A DNA stretch of 64,000 nucleotides from Ignatzschineria ureiclastica (GCF_003121845.1 NZ_QEWQ01000005.1:20937-84936), one strand, 5' to 3'. Counted from the first letter of the stretch, positions 28,762 to 37,995 are shown. Numbers and translations: made by a program. The notes: a model not told the origin generated them from the sequence alone.

Positions 28762-29721
28762 ATGAATAATAAATATAATAATTTAATAAAACGTATTGAA
28801 GATCCAGCGCTTTTTGGTAAAGTAGCGGTGGTCTACGGTGGAAATTCTTCAGAACGAGAAGTCTCTCTTTGGTCGGGGGAGGCGGTATTAAAGGCGCTTC
28901 AAGCACAAGGTATTGATGCACATGGTGTCGATACGCAAGCTGTTGAGCTCTTGAGTTACCTTAAATCAGAACAATTTGATCGTGTGTTTATCGTGCTTCA
29001 TGGTCGGGGCGGAGAAGATGGCGTGTTACAAGGGGCGCTTGAGTATCTACAGGTTCCTTATACCGGCAGTGGTGTATTAGCTTCTAGTGTGGGTATGGAT
29101 AAGTTGAAAACGAAGCAAATTTGGAAAGCTTTAAATTTGCCTGTTTTAGAGTCTTACTTGTTAGAAGATCTTGAGACAGTTGAACGCTTAAAAGATGAGT
29201 TGTCTTACCCATTAGCAGTGAAACCTGCGGAAGAGGGCTCAAGTATTGGCGTGAGCAGAGTTGATCGTGCCGAGGACTTAGTGAGCGCTTGGCAGGCGGC
29301 TGGAGGATTTAATTCAGCAGTATTTGCTGAAAACTGGATTATTGGTAAGGGTGAGTATACTTGTGGCCTATTAAATGGAACCGCGCTTCCTCTGATTCGT
29401 ATGGAGACAGATCTCGCTTTCTACGATTATGAAGCTAAATACCTGAGAGATGATACTCGTTATTACTGTCCTGCAGGCTTGCCAGATGAAGATGAATCAC
29501 GCTTTAGATTGCTTTGCGAATCTGCATTTAAAGCATTAGGTGCATGTGGTTGGGGGCGCATTGATCTAGTGGTCGATCAGGAAAATAATCCTTGGTTATT
29601 AGAGATCAATACAGTGCCGGGTATGACAAGCCACTCGTTAGTTCCTATGGCGGCGAAAGAGGCCGGTATCTCTTTTGAAAAGCTCTGTTGGCTGATCTTA
29701 GAAGAGACGCTTGCGGCGTAG
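28762..29721 (+). CDS. ddl: D-alanine--D-alanine ligase
   Basis: Ddl joins two D-alanines for the pentapeptide tail. The 319-residue ATP-grasp enzyme has KVAVVYGGNSSEREVSLWSG (about 20-39), LHGRGGEDGVLQG, PYTGSGVLASSVGMDK, LAVKPAEEGSSIGV, the YYCPAGL loop and the metal site WGRIDLVVD ... LLEINTVPGMTSHS. The N-terminus is some 13 residues longer than E. coli DdlB. The SD is weak. Standard dcw position between murC and ftsQ. Confidence 0.95.
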   Translation: MNNKYNNLIKRIEDPALFGKVAVVYGGNSSEREVSLWSGEAVLKALQAQGIDAHGVDTQAVELLSYLKSEQFDRVFIVLHGRGGEDGVLQGALEYLQVPYTGSGVLASSVGMDKLKTKQIWKALNLPVLESYLLEDLETVERLKDELSYPLAVKPAEEGSSIGVSRVDRAEDLVSAWQAAGGFNSAVFAENWIIGKGEYTCGLLNGTALPLIRMETDLAFYDYEAKYLRDDTRYYCPAGLPDEDESRFRLLCESAFKALGACGWGRIDLVVDQENNPWLLEINTVPGMTSHSLVPMAAKEAGISFEKLCWLILEETLAA

Positions 29722-29837
29722 CAGATGTTGTAGAAAAACTTGGAAAACTTATTTTAATTAAAATCGGTAGTAGGATCGAGAATATCGTAAGTTTTTCGTA
29801 CTATAAATATGGACACATTGATGGGTTATTATTTACT

Positions 29838-30641
29838 TTGAAGCAGTTATTGTTATATTCATCAAATCAACGAATAAAAGGAAAATCACGGCGCTATCAA
29901 CAAGGCGTTGTACCGCGGAAAGAGTTTAGTTGGAAGCGGTTTTGGGAACTGTTTTTCCGTATTGTTCGAGGATTTATTTTAGTAGCGCTACTGATTTTGA
30001 TCGTAGCAGGTCCTTACTATGGATGGCAATATCTGAAGCGAAGCACCGTCTTTTTTACAATTGATAAAGTGATGGTTTATGGGGATATCCATTATTTGCC
30101 CCATGATCGAGTGAACGAGCTGGTTAAAGATGCTGTTGGGAAAAACCTAGTGGGTTTAGACATTAAAGAGTATCAGGATCAAATATTGAGTGAACCTTGG
30201 GTAAAGTCTGTAGATTTAAAGCGGCAATGGTTTCATGAATTAGATGTGTATCTGACAGAACAACAGCCTGTGGCCATTTGGAATAATACTGAAATGCTTA
30301 ATAGCGAAGGAGAGATCTTTTCGCCAAAGGATATTCCGGCTTATGATTGGGTTTATCTCACTGGAGCGGATGAAGATTCTAAAGAGATTTTACAGTTTTA
30401 TCATAAGGTTGCTCCACAATTGGCGGCTAATGGTTTTAAGGTTAAAGAAATTATATTAGATGATCAAGATTCTTGGAGTATCTTGCTTGATGGTGATTTG
30501 TTGCTTATCATGGGTTCAGAAGAGCTAGATGAACGATTAGCGCGTTTTTTACGACAATTACCCGATCAAAATGTATTAGATGCGATATCGCATATTGATT
30601 TTCGTTATAGAAATGGTTTTTCGGTAAAATGGAAAAAATAG
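29838..30641 (+). CDS. ftsQ: cell division protein FtsQ
   Basis: FtsQ is a bitopic membrane protein that links FtsB/FtsL and FtsW/FtsI in the divisome. A basic cytoplasmic tail precedes one transmembrane helix (FILVALLILIVAGPYYGW), then a POTRA domain (FFTIDKVMVYGDIHYLPHDRV ... in pieces up to EPWVKSVDLKRQW) and the beta domain ending in IDFRYRNGFSVKWKK. There is no ATG before the helix. Reading is open back to a TTG at 29688 inside ddl. TTG 29838 is chosen because it gives 267 aa, close to the family norm; TTG 29850 or 29688 cannot be excluded. Identity is firm, the start is not. Confidence 0.85.
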   Translation: MKQLLLYSSNQRIKGKSRRYQQGVVPRKEFSWKRFWELFFRIVRGFILVALLILIVAGPYYGWQYLKRSTVFFTIDKVMVYGDIHYLPHDRVNELVKDAVGKNLVGLDIKEYQDQILSEPWVKSVDLKRQWFHELDVYLTEQQPVAIWNNTEMLNSEGEIFSPKDIPAYDWVYLTGADEDSKEILQFYHKVAPQLAANGFKVKEIILDDQDSWSILLDGDLLLIMGSEELDERLARFLRQLPDQNVLDAISHIDFRYRNGFSVKWKK

Positions 30642-30720
30642 ATTAACGCTAATATTTAATAGACTATTAGTAAAGTATTAATAGGCAATGAATAATAAAA
30701 ACGATAAATAGGTGCAGAGT

Positions 30721-31971
30721 ATGACAGAACTTTCAATACAGTCCGTAGGTGTATGTATCGACATCGGAACGCACAAAGTCGTTGGAATGATGGCAAAAGC
30801 GCGAGAAGACGGAATTATCGAAATTGTAAAGATTGCCTCTCGTCCATCTCGAGGTATTAAAAGAGGTGTTATTAATAATATTGAGCCCATCACTCGAATT
30901 GTTAAAGATATCATTACTGAACTTGAACGCGATTTGAAGATCGATGTATTATCGGTTTCTGCTTCTATTAGCGGATCACATATTCGTAGTCGAAAGAATA
31001 CAGGCGTGATCACACTCGCTAAAGACCACGAACGATTTACTGAGCGGGATTATGAACGTATTTTAATCGAAGCGGGGAAATTGAAATTAGATCCTGGTGA
31101 GAGTGTTATTCATGTATTGCCACAAAAATATATTGTTGATGGTGGCGAACCTGTTGAGAATGCCATAGGTCTCGCGGGTGTTCGCTTTACACTGATTGCG
31201 CATTTGATAACTGCCGCAACCAATGAAATTACGAATATCCGTAATTGTATTGCAGCAAGCGATGTTAATGTTGATAATGTTATTTATGAAGGATTATCTT
31301 CGGCAATTAGTGTCTTAACAGAGGATGAGCGTCAAAGAGGTGTAACTCTGATAGATATCGGCGCGGGTGTTACTGATGTAGTAGTTTACCAAGATGGGGC
31401 TGTGGTTTTTCATGACTCAATTCCTTTAGGGGGCGATGATGTAACGGCAGATATCGCCAAATTGAAGCGCTTTTCAACTCAAGTCGCAGAAAGTATCAAA
31501 ATTGAACATGGTTCATGTATGGGGTATGCCAGTTATGATGGAACATTTACATTGCCTGTTATAACAAATCAGAGTGAAAATCGTAAAATGTCGGTTCGTG
31601 AGCTCTCTTTTATTATTGATGCCCGCTATCGTGAAATTCTAGAATTTGTTCGAGAAAAGATAGAAGAAGCAGGGGTTTATCAGTTGCATGATGCCGGTGT
31701 TGTATTGACGGGTGGCGCAAGTCAAATGGTGGGATGTGTTGAATTAGCAAGGGATGTGATGGATAAGCCTTGTAGAATTGGCTTACCGATTAATGTCAGT
31801 TATAAAAGTTCAGAACCTTTAACGCCAGAACATGCTGCTGTCGTAGGTCTTCTTGCTTCCTATAAATATGAGAATATTTGGCAAAAAGAGTTACAAAAAA
31901 CAATGCCAAGTGGTAACATCTTTAGTAATATATATAAGAAAATCGCTGGAATATGTCGAAATTATTTGTGA
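30721..31971 (+). CDS. ftsA: cell division protein FtsA
   Basis: FtsA is an actin-like protein that tethers FtsZ to the membrane. The 416-residue product has the N-terminal nucleotide-binding VGVCIDIGTHKVVGMM, the 1C domain (VSASISGSHIRSRKNTGV), the phosphate 2 motif LIDIGAGVTDVVVY, and GVVLTGGASQMVG. The C-terminus (IYKKIAGICRNYL) is the amphipathic membrane anchor. ATG 30721 lies 6 bases after AGGTG; GTG 30712 is part of that SD. ftsZ follows after 56 bases. Confidence 0.96.
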   Translation: MTELSIQSVGVCIDIGTHKVVGMMAKAREDGIIEIVKIASRPSRGIKRGVINNIEPITRIVKDIITELERDLKIDVLSVSASISGSHIRSRKNTGVITLAKDHERFTERDYERILIEAGKLKLDPGESVIHVLPQKYIVDGGEPVENAIGLAGVRFTLIAHLITAATNEITNIRNCIAASDVNVDNVIYEGLSSAISVLTEDERQRGVTLIDIGAGVTDVVVYQDGAVVFHDSIPLGGDDVTADIAKLKRFSTQVAESIKIEHGSCMGYASYDGTFTLPVITNQSENRKMSVRELSFIIDARYREILEFVREKIEEAGVYQLHDAGVVLTGGASQMVGCVELARDVMDKPCRIGLPINVSYKSSEPLTPEHAAVVGLLASYKYENIWQKELQKTMPSGNIFSNIYKKIAGICRNYL

Positions 31972-32027
31972 TTTATTTCTGGTCAAACAATTACATTAAA
32001 GAATACGAATAAAATTGAGGATTAATA

Positions 32028-33149
32028 ATGTCCATTTTTGAACTGCAGCAAGATCATAACGAACATGGTCCTATTATCAAAGTAATAGGTGTCGGTGGCG
32101 CGGGTGGTAATGCTATCACGCATATGGTGAATTCTGGTCTTACCGGTGTAACTTTTATTGCCGCGAATACAGATTCTCAGGATCTACATCAGGCGAAAGC
32201 TGATGTTCGTATTCAATTAGGTGAGCAGTTAACTCGTGGATTAGGAGCTGGGGCAAACCCAGAGATTGGTCGTCAAGCGGCAGAAGAAACGAAAGAACAT
32301 ATTAAAGCTGAATTAAATGGTGCAGATATGGTTTTCATTGCCGCAGGAATGGGTGGAGGTACCGGTACAGGAGCTGCACCTATCGTGGCAGAAGTTGCGA
32401 AAGAATTAGGTATTTTAACTGTTGCAGTAGTCTCTCGTCCTTTCTCTATGGAAGGTCGTAAGCGTGATCAAGCAGCGACTCAAGGCTTAAAACAATTGGC
32501 GCAAAATGTCGATTCATTAATTACGATCCCGAATGATCGTTTAATGAGTGTGCTTGGGAAAGGTGTAAGCCTTTATGATGCATTTAGCGCTGCTAACAAT
32601 GTGTTATTCAATGCTGTACAAGGTATTACAGACAGTATCACGAAGCCTGGCATGATCAATCTTGACTTTAATGATGTCAAAACGGTGATGCGTCAGCAAG
32701 GACTCGCCATGATGGGTGTAGGTTTATCATCTGGCGATAATGCTGCGCGTGAAGCAATTCAACAAGCGATCTCTTCACCGCTTTTAGAAGAAGTGAGTCT
32801 TAAAGGTGCTAAAGGTCTTTTAGTGAATATTTCTGGTGGCCTAGGATTGAGTATTGGTGACCTTCATGAAATCGGTGCCATTATCAGTGAATATGCAGAT
32901 GAAGATACAACAGTTGTGTTTGGTGCCGTTGTTGATGAAGAGATGGGCAATGATATCCGAGTAACGCTTGTGGCGACGGGATTGGGTGAGTATCAATCTT
33001 CTATAGAGAAGGTGAGTATTGCCGATCAGTTGTTAGGTCGAACAAAACCTGCAGTAGCACCAGAAGCTGTAAAAGAGAGTGCTAAACCGAGCGGTTCACA
33101 TTCAACAGGTTATTTAGATATTCCTGCGTTTTTAAGAAAAAATTCTTAA
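32028..33149 (+). CDS. ftsZ: cell division protein FtsZ
   Basis: The tubulin-like GTPase that forms the division ring. The 373-residue protein has [17 protein letters not shown] (about 17-33), the tubulin signature [16 protein letters not shown] (about 107-122), the T7-region [11 protein letters not shown] and a shortened linker (about 320-355) leading to the conserved C-terminal peptide [12 protein letters not shown], which binds FtsA and ZipA. SD: GAGGATT before ATG 32028. Followed by lpxC as in enterobacteria. Confidence 0.98.
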   Translation: MSIFELQQDHNEHGPIIKVIGVGGAGGNAITHMVNSGLTGVTFIAANTDSQDLHQAKADVRIQLGEQLTRGLGAGANPEIGRQAAEETKEHIKAELNGADMVFIAAGMGGGTGTGAAPIVAEVAKELGILTVAVVSRPFSMEGRKRDQAATQGLKQLAQNVDSLITIPNDRLMSVLGKGVSLYDAFSAANNVLFNAVQGITDSITKPGMINLDFNDVKTVMRQQGLAMMGVGLSSGDNAAREAIQQAISSPLLEEVSLKGAKGLLVNISGGLGLSIGDLHEIGAIISEYADEDTTVVFGAVVDEEMGNDIRVTLVATGLGEYQSSIEKVSIADQLLGRTKPAVAPEAVKESAKPSGSHSTGYLDIPAFLRKNS

Positions 33150-33178
33150 AATTCGTAGAACTCTAAGAAAGAAAAGTT

Positions 33179-34093
33179 ATGTTAAAACAGAGAACGATAA
33201 AAAGTCTGGTACAAACCACTGGGATTGGATTACATTCCGGGAAGAAAGTCTATTTGACTTTACGACCTGCAGGAATTGATCAAGGTATTATTTTCCGTAG
33301 AACGGATGTACCTTCACCAGATATTAAAATTGCGGCTGATGCGGTTGTGAGCACGCAGCTTGCGACAATGATTGCATCTCCTGAAGCACCCGATGTGACG
33401 ATCTCAACTATTGAGCATCTTATGTCGGCGTTATGTGGCTTAGGGATTGACAATGTCATAGTCGAAGTGAGTGCACCAGAAATTCCTATCATGGATGGGA
33501 GTTCTGCCCCTTTTGTTTATCTGATTCAATCAGCAGGTATTCAGGAGCAAAATGCCGCTAAGAAATTTATCAAGATTAAAAAACCGGTCATGTACCAGCA
33601 TGAAGACAAGATTGCTAAATTGTTGCCTTACAATGGCTTTAGATTAGATTTTACAATCAAATTTGACCATGCGGTATTAGATAAAACAAATCCACAACAC
33701 CGTTGTGAGTTTTCAAGTCAATACTATATTGATGAAGTGGCAAGAGCGAGAACCTTTGGTTTTATGAAGGATCTCGAAGTAATGCGTGAGCTGAATCTTG
33801 CATTAGGCGGTAGTATGGATAATGCTATTGTTGTGGATGATTATCGTATTTTAAATGCAGATGGTCTTCGCTATGAAGATGAGTTTGTGCGTCACAAAGT
33901 CCTAGATGCTGTAGGTGATCTCTATGTATTAGGGCACCCTATTATCGGAGAGTTTGTAGGATATAAAGCAGGGCATATGATGAATAATATGCTGATTCGT
34001 GAGTTAATGAAAGATACTTCAGCTTATGAGATTGTCACTTATGAAGAAGCTGAACATTCGCCTGTGACTTTCACGGTACCTGCTTGGAATTAA
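33179..34093 (+). CDS. lpxC: UDP-3-O-acyl-N-acetylglucosamine deacetylase
   Basis: LpxC catalyses the committed, zinc-dependent step of lipid A synthesis. The 304-residue protein has [17 protein letters not shown], the first zinc ligand in [17 protein letters not shown] (about His79), [15 protein letters not shown], and the other ligands in [15 protein letters not shown] (about His238 and Asp242), plus [13 protein letters not shown] (about His265). It ends the dcw cluster. Confidence 0.97.
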   Translation: MLKQRTIKSLVQTTGIGLHSGKKVYLTLRPAGIDQGIIFRRTDVPSPDIKIAADAVVSTQLATMIASPEAPDVTISTIEHLMSALCGLGIDNVIVEVSAPEIPIMDGSSAPFVYLIQSAGIQEQNAAKKFIKIKKPVMYQHEDKIAKLLPYNGFRLDFTIKFDHAVLDKTNPQHRCEFSSQYYIDEVARARTFGFMKDLEVMRELNLALGGSMDNAIVVDDYRILNADGLRYEDEFVRHKVLDAVGDLYVLGHPIIGEFVGYKAGHMMNNMLIRELMKDTSAYEIVTYEEAEHSPVTFTVPAWN

Positions 34094-34226
34094 TTTTATG
34101 GGAAATACTTTAATTTTGAGAGAAATTGGAGTATAGTCTTTAGTTTACGATTTTATATTGAATAACGTGTCTCTATATAATATAAAAAAGTTTTGGATAT
34201 TAGTTGAATATAGGATATAAATTTTT

Positions 34227-34496
34227 ATGGTTACAATTCGTCTAGCTCGTGGGGGCTCAAAAAAGCGTCCTTTCTACCAAATCGTTGTTGCGGATCAAAG
34301 AAATTCAGTAACAGGTAAATATATTGAGCGTCTTGGCTTTTTTAATCCCATCGCAAAAGGTGGGGAGAAACGTTTACAGCTTGCTCAAGACCGTGTTGAT
34401 TATTGGGTAGGTGTAGGTGCACAGCCTTCTGAACGTGTTGCTTCATTACTTAAAGAAGCAAAAAGAGCGGCAGCTAAAGCAGCAGTTGAAGCTTAA
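34227..34496 (+). CDS. rpsP: 30S ribosomal protein S16
   Basis: An 89-residue S16 protein, beginning [20 protein letters not shown], with [10 protein letters not shown] and [20 protein letters not shown]. It is part of the small ribosomal subunit and first gene of the rpsP-rimM-trmD operon. The 133 bases between lpxC and this gene are AT-rich and probably hold its promoter. The SD is poor, with only T-rich sequence directly before the ATG. Confidence 0.96.
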   Translation: MVTIRLARGGSKKRPFYQIVVADQRNSVTGKYIERLGFFNPIAKGGEKRLQLAQDRVDYWVGVGAQPSERVASLLKEAKRAAAKAAVEA

Positions 34497-34517
34497 TCGT
34501 TCAATAATTTAATGTAG

Positions 34518-34549
34518 AGCCATCTTATCTAGTATAAGGTGGCTTTTTT
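34518..34549 (+). terminator. terminator-like hairpin between rpsP and rimM
   Basis: Stem AGCCATCTTAT (34518-34528) with ATAAGGTGGCT (34534-34544), one wobble, then six T residues. It lies inside an operon, so it may work as a partial terminator that lowers rimM-trmD expression relative to S16. Confidence 0.75.
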
Positions 34550-34573
34550 ATTCGCTTTTGAGGAGTCAGAATA

Positions 34574-35077
34574 ATGCAAGCAGAGAAGATTGTTGTAGGT
34601 AAGATCAATGGTTTTCATGGGGTCAAAGGGTTTATTAAAGTATTTTCTGAAACTAGACCAAGAGAAGGTATTTTGCATTATAAGCATTTTTTGATTCAGC
34701 GAAATGGTGCTTGGGAAACTCTAGAAGTTGAAGTAGGACAGAAGCATAGCAAGCATATTCTTTTTAAATTTAAGGGATTGGATTCAAGGGATGCAGTTGA
34801 ACCTTTGTTAGGTGCAGTACTCTATGTTGCACGGGAAGATCTGCCAGAATTAGCTGAAGATGAGATCTATTGGGTGGATCTTTACGGACTCAAAGTATTT
34901 AATCATGAAGATGTAGAATTGGGTATTATTGAAGATATCTTTGAAACTGGGGCGAATGATGTATTAGCCGTGAAAGGTGAGAAGGGAGAGATCTTGATCC
35001 CTTATTCAATGGAATATATCGTCATGGAAGTCAATTTAGAAGAAGGTTATATTGTAGTCGATTGGGATGAAGAGTAG
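34574..35077 (+). CDS. rimM: ribosome maturation factor RimM
   Basis: RimM assists maturation of the 30S head, acting with S19 and 16S rRNA. The 167-residue protein has the N-domain signature VGKINGFHGVKGFIKVFSET and the PRC-barrel part with EDEIYWVDLYGLKV, LGIIEDIFETGANDVLAV and EILIPYSMEYIV. SD GAGGAG-type sequence (GAGGAGTCAG) precedes ATG 34574. trmD follows after 3 bases. Confidence 0.95.
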   Translation: MQAEKIVVGKINGFHGVKGFIKVFSETRPREGILHYKHFLIQRNGAWETLEVEVGQKHSKHILFKFKGLDSRDAVEPLLGAVLYVAREDLPELAEDEIYWVDLYGLKVFNHEDVELGIIEDIFETGANDVLAVKGEKGEILIPYSMEYIVMEVNLEEGYIVVDWDEE

Positions 35078-35080
35078 AAA

Positions 35081-35779
35081 GTGAACAAGATGATTATTGA
35101 TGTTATAGCGCTTATTCCGGAGATTATTCAGCCAATTATTGAAGATGGGATCGTCAGTCGTGCGCATCAGAAATCACTCTTTGAGCTTCGTTTTTGGACC
35201 CCTAGAGATTATACGGAAGATCGTCATCATACTGTGGATGCACGGCCATTTGGCGGCGGCCCTGGTATGGTGATGATGTATGAACCTTTGAAAAAGACAT
35301 TCGATGCAATTGCAGATTATCGGCAAAGTCGTGGTGTTCGTATCTATATGTCTCCGCAAGGTGAGGTTCTAAAGCAATCGAAAGCAAGAGCATTGGTGGC
35401 GATACCTCACTTAGTGCTTTTATGTGGACGCTATGAAGGCGTAGATCAACGTATTATCGATACAGAAATTGATTTTGAGCTTTCAATAGGGGATTACGTA
35501 CTTTCAGGAGGAGAGTTAGCTGCAGCCGTAGTGATAGATACTGTGGTACGCCTACTCCCTGATGCAATGTCTAATGAAGCATCTCATCAAAATGATTCTT
35601 TTAGTGAAGGAGATCTGTTAGACCATCCTCATTACACAAGACCACGAGAAATTAACGGATTATCCGTCCCTGATGTTCTCTTTTCAGGTGACCATGCCAA
35701 GATTGAAGCTTGGCGCCGAGAAGAATCTCTTCGGAGAACTGCGCTGCGTCATAACAAAGCAGATATTAATAATCATTAA
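35081..35779 (+). CDS. trmD: tRNA (guanine37-N1)-methyltransferase
   Basis: TrmD makes m1G37 in tRNAs and so prevents frameshifting. The 232-residue SPOUT enzyme has DARPFGGGPGMVMMYEPL, the knot segment LLCGRYEGVDQRIIDTEIDFELSIGDYVL (in pieces LLCGRYEGVDQR and IGDYVLSGGELAA) and the C-domain HPHYTRPREINGLSVPDVL. It is about 20 residues shorter than E. coli TrmD at the C-terminus, within the family range. GTG 35081 is the annotated start; ATG 35090 is possible. The usual next gene, rplS, is absent. Confidence 0.95.
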   Translation: MNKMIIDVIALIPEIIQPIIEDGIVSRAHQKSLFELRFWTPRDYTEDRHHTVDARPFGGGPGMVMMYEPLKKTFDAIADYRQSRGVRIYMSPQGEVLKQSKARALVAIPHLVLLCGRYEGVDQRIIDTEIDFELSIGDYVLSGGELAAAVVIDTVVRLLPDAMSNEASHQNDSFSEGDLLDHPHYTRPREINGLSVPDVLFSGDHAKIEAWRREESLRRTALRHNKADINNH

Positions 35780-35921
35780 CTTATTAATAAAATTTAATTT
35801 ATATTAATGATAATATTGTCAATTATATTGACTATTTATCAATTAATGTTTATTATTTTCAAGGCTCGAGCAGGAGTTGATTATTGGGTCTGCCGATAGA
35901 TATGACACAAGGAGGAATGTC

Positions 35922-36107
35922 TTGTTAATTTTAACTAGAAAACCAGGTGAGCGCTTCGTTATTAACGATGATATCACAGTTACAGTACTAGAGTTCAAAG
36001 GAAACCAAATTCGCATTGGTATTGATGCACCTAGTGATGTAAAAATATTTAGAGAAGAAGTTTATGAACGGATCATGGCAGCTTCTTCAGATAATGAAAA
36101 GAAGTAA
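35922..36107 (+). CDS. csrA: carbon storage regulator CsrA, TTG start
   Basis: CsrA is a dimeric RNA-binding protein that represses or activates translation by binding GGA motifs. The 61-residue product reads [17 protein letters not shown] (with the start codon TTG), then [18 protein letters not shown] and VYERI, matching the CsrA length and fold exactly. AAGGAGG at 35909-35915 lies six bases before TTG 35922. A longer reading from 35877 has no SD and is not conserved. Here it lies after trmD and is closed by a terminator; in many gammaproteobacteria it follows alaS. The AAGGAGG SD contains a GGA and could itself be a CsrA target, which is inference. Confidence 0.94.
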   Translation: MLILTRKPGERFVINDDITVTVLEFKGNQIRIGIDAPSDVKIFREEVYERIMAASSDNEKK

Positions 36108-36115
36108 TGAGTTAG

Positions 36116-36142
36116 AAGTCCCGATCTAATATCGGGATTTTT
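36116..36142 (+). terminator. intrinsic terminator after csrA
   Basis: Stem TCCCGAT (36119-36125) with ATCGGGA (36131-36137), five-base loop, then TTTTT. The stem is short but GC-rich and placed 12 bases after the csrA stop. Confidence 0.78.
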
Positions 36143-36219
36143 GCTGTCAATATATGGTGAAATAGTCATTCAATGATAAGTACTAGCTATTAAAAAATAA
36201 GTCCTTGATGGTGTATTTA

Positions 36220-36455
36220 TAGCAGTATCGGTTCAAAACAAGCTTATTTATAGTCGTTCCGGTTTAAGAAAATTCACAATCATTATGGGATGAAGATTCT
36301 TGCAATCTTGCCAACATTTTCACTTAATAATTTAAAACCGATTTCACTATAAATGCCGGCGCATCGGCTGTAATAAGTAAGGACGCCATTCTATCCGGCA
36401 TCTTGCAAGTGTTGTTTAGTACGGTTTTATGTTTTCTTAAACCAAATTTACTCTA
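36220..36455 (-). repeat. MITE-like repeat, copy f, interrupted by another MITE
   Basis: An inverted copy whose left end reads TAGCAGTATCGGTTCAAAAC and right end TTAAACCAAATTTACTCTA, with TA flanks. The core AAATGCCGGCGCATC ... TTCTATCCGGCATCTTGCAAG is present. At AAGCTTATTTA/AATGCC the sequence is split by a 99-bp second element (36251-36349). Removing that and one TA leaves 135 bp, shorter than copies b and e because the A/T-rich arm is reduced. Confidence 0.8.
36251..36349 (+). repeat. second MITE type, 99 bp, nested in copy f
   Basis: Its ends are inverted repeats: TAGTCGTTCCGGTTTAA at the left and TTTAAAACCGATTTCACTA at the right (complement TAGTGAAATCGGTTTTAAA). TA occurs on both sides (36249-36250 and 36350-36351), and rejoining the flanks restores the AAGCTTATTTAAATGCCGG sequence seen in copy b. 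The interior is unlike the larger family. The common termini suggest both are moved by the same transposase. Confidence 0.78.
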
Positions 36456-36491
36456 TATTTTTGATTTAATCAGTAATTTTAGGTTATGAAT

Positions 36492-36523
36492 AAACCCACT
36501 ATATTGGAGTATATAGTGGGCTT
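36492..36523 (-). terminator. hairpin downstream of glnA
   Basis: Perfect 10-bp stem CCCACTATAT (36495-36504) with ATATAGTGGG (36511-36520), six-base loop. On the minus strand it is followed by TTTATT, a modest U tract. It lies 60 bases past the glnA stop. Confidence 0.6.
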
Positions 36524-36582
36524 AATATGTATTTTAAAATATGTACCTTGTAGTTATTCAAAAAACATTCAGTAGTGAAATT

Positions 36583-37995
36583 TTAGATTGAGTAGTAAAG
36601 CTCATATTCTACAGGATGTGGTGTTTCCGCAACTTTATTCACTTCTTTTTGTTTTAATTGAATATAAGCATCAATAAGATCATTGCTAAAGACATTTCCT
36701 GCCAGTAAGAATTCACGATCTTTGTCTAAAGCTTCTAAGGCTTCTTCTAAATTCTTGCTTACTTTTGGAATCGCTTTTAATTGATCACTAGAGAGATCAT
36801 AGAGATTCTCATCAGAAGCAGGACCTGGATCGATCTGGTTTTTAATACCATCAATTCCTGCCATTAACATTGCAGCAAATGAGAGATAAGGATTGCCGGT
36901 TGCATCAGGGAATCGGATCTCAATACGACGACCTTTCTCATTTGCAATGTAAGGGATACGAATTGATGCAGTTCTATTTTTTGCAGAATAAGCGAGTAAT
37001 ACAGGTGCTTCATAATGTGGTACTAATCGTTTGTAACTATTCGTTGAAGCATTTGTAAAGGCATTAAGTGCTTTGGCATGTTTGATAATGCCACCAATAA
37101 AGTAGAGCGCTGTTTGTGATAAGTTGCTATAACCATCGCCACAGAAGATATTTTCACCCTCTTTAAATAGTGAGATATGTACATGCATTCCTGAACCATT
37201 TTCCCCAAAATAAGGCTTAGGGAGAAATGTTGCACTTTTACCATGCTGTTCAGCGGTACTTTTAATAATATACTTTAATCTTTGTGTCTCATCTGCTTTC
37301 TTAAGAAGTGTATTGAAGCGAGAGCCAATTTCACATTGGCCAGCAGAGGCGACTTCCCGATGATGAATTTCAACTTCAATACCGGTTTCTTCGGCAATAA
37401 GTGTGATTTCATTGCGTAGATCATGGAGTTTATCAACGGGTTGTAAAGGTGCATAACCTCCTTGTTTTTCGGCTAAATGACCAGAAATAGCATTCGGACC
37501 ACTTGATTGCCAATAACAGACTGAGGAATTCAATTCATAGCTTACATGGTTAGGGTCGGTGCTATATTGCACATTGTCAAAGATAAAAAACTCATTTTCA
37601 GGGCCTAGATATGCGGTATCTGCAATTGCTGTTTCTTGTAGATAACTTTCTGCTCTTTTCGCTAAAGCACGAGGATCACGAGAATAGTAGTCCATAGTAT
37701 CGGGCTCTAAAACATCACAAATGAGAACTAACGTTGGATGTTTAATTAGAGGGTCAATAAATGCACTCTCTGCATTTGGTAGAAGAATCATGTCAGATGA
37801 TTCGGTTTGTTTCCAACCTTTAAAGCTAGAGCCATCAAAAAATTTACCCTGTGTGAAGAGCTCTTCATTTACCTGTCGTGCGGGGATAGTAAAATGGTGT
37901 TCTTGGCCGACCATGTCTGTAAGACGAAGATCAACGAATAAAATACCCTTTTCTTTAATGAGTTCTAATACAGAACGTATACTATCTGCCGCCAT
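36583..37995 (-). CDS. glnA: glutamine synthetase, type I
   Basis: GlnA makes glutamine from glutamate, ammonia and ATP. The 470-residue product matches E. coli GlnA (469). It shows KFFDGSSFKGW, GPENEFFIFD, the GSI loops with EIHHREVASAGQCEI, NGSGMHVHISL, NRTASIRIPY and RIEIRFPDATGNPYLSFAAML. The Tyr of ENLYDL (about 397) corresponds to the adenylylation site, so covalent control by GlnE is likely. ATG 37995 lies behind GAAGGAG; an upstream start at 38025 has no SD. ntrB and ntrC do not follow. It diverges from xthA across 254 bases, in which no convincing sigma-54 site was found. Confidence 0.96.
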   Translation of the reverse strand: MAADSIRSVLELIKEKGILFVDLRLTDMVGQEHHFTIPARQVNEELFTQGKFFDGSSFKGWKQTESSDMILLPNAESAFIDPLIKHPTLVLICDVLEPDTMDYYSRDPRALAKRAESYLQETAIADTAYLGPENEFFIFDNVQYSTDPNHVSYELNSSVCYWQSSGPNAISGHLAEKQGGYAPLQPVDKLHDLRNEITLIAEETGIEVEIHHREVASAGQCEIGSRFNTLLKKADETQRLKYIIKSTAEQHGKSATFLPKPYFGENGSGMHVHISLFKEGENIFCGDGYSNLSQTALYFIGGIIKHAKALNAFTNASTNSYKRLVPHYEAPVLLAYSAKNRTASIRIPYIANEKGRRIEIRFPDATGNPYLSFAAMLMAGIDGIKNQIDPGPASDENLYDLSSDQLKAIPKVSKNLEEALEALDKDREFLLAGNVFSNDLIDAYIQLKQKEVNKVAETPHPVEYELYYSI

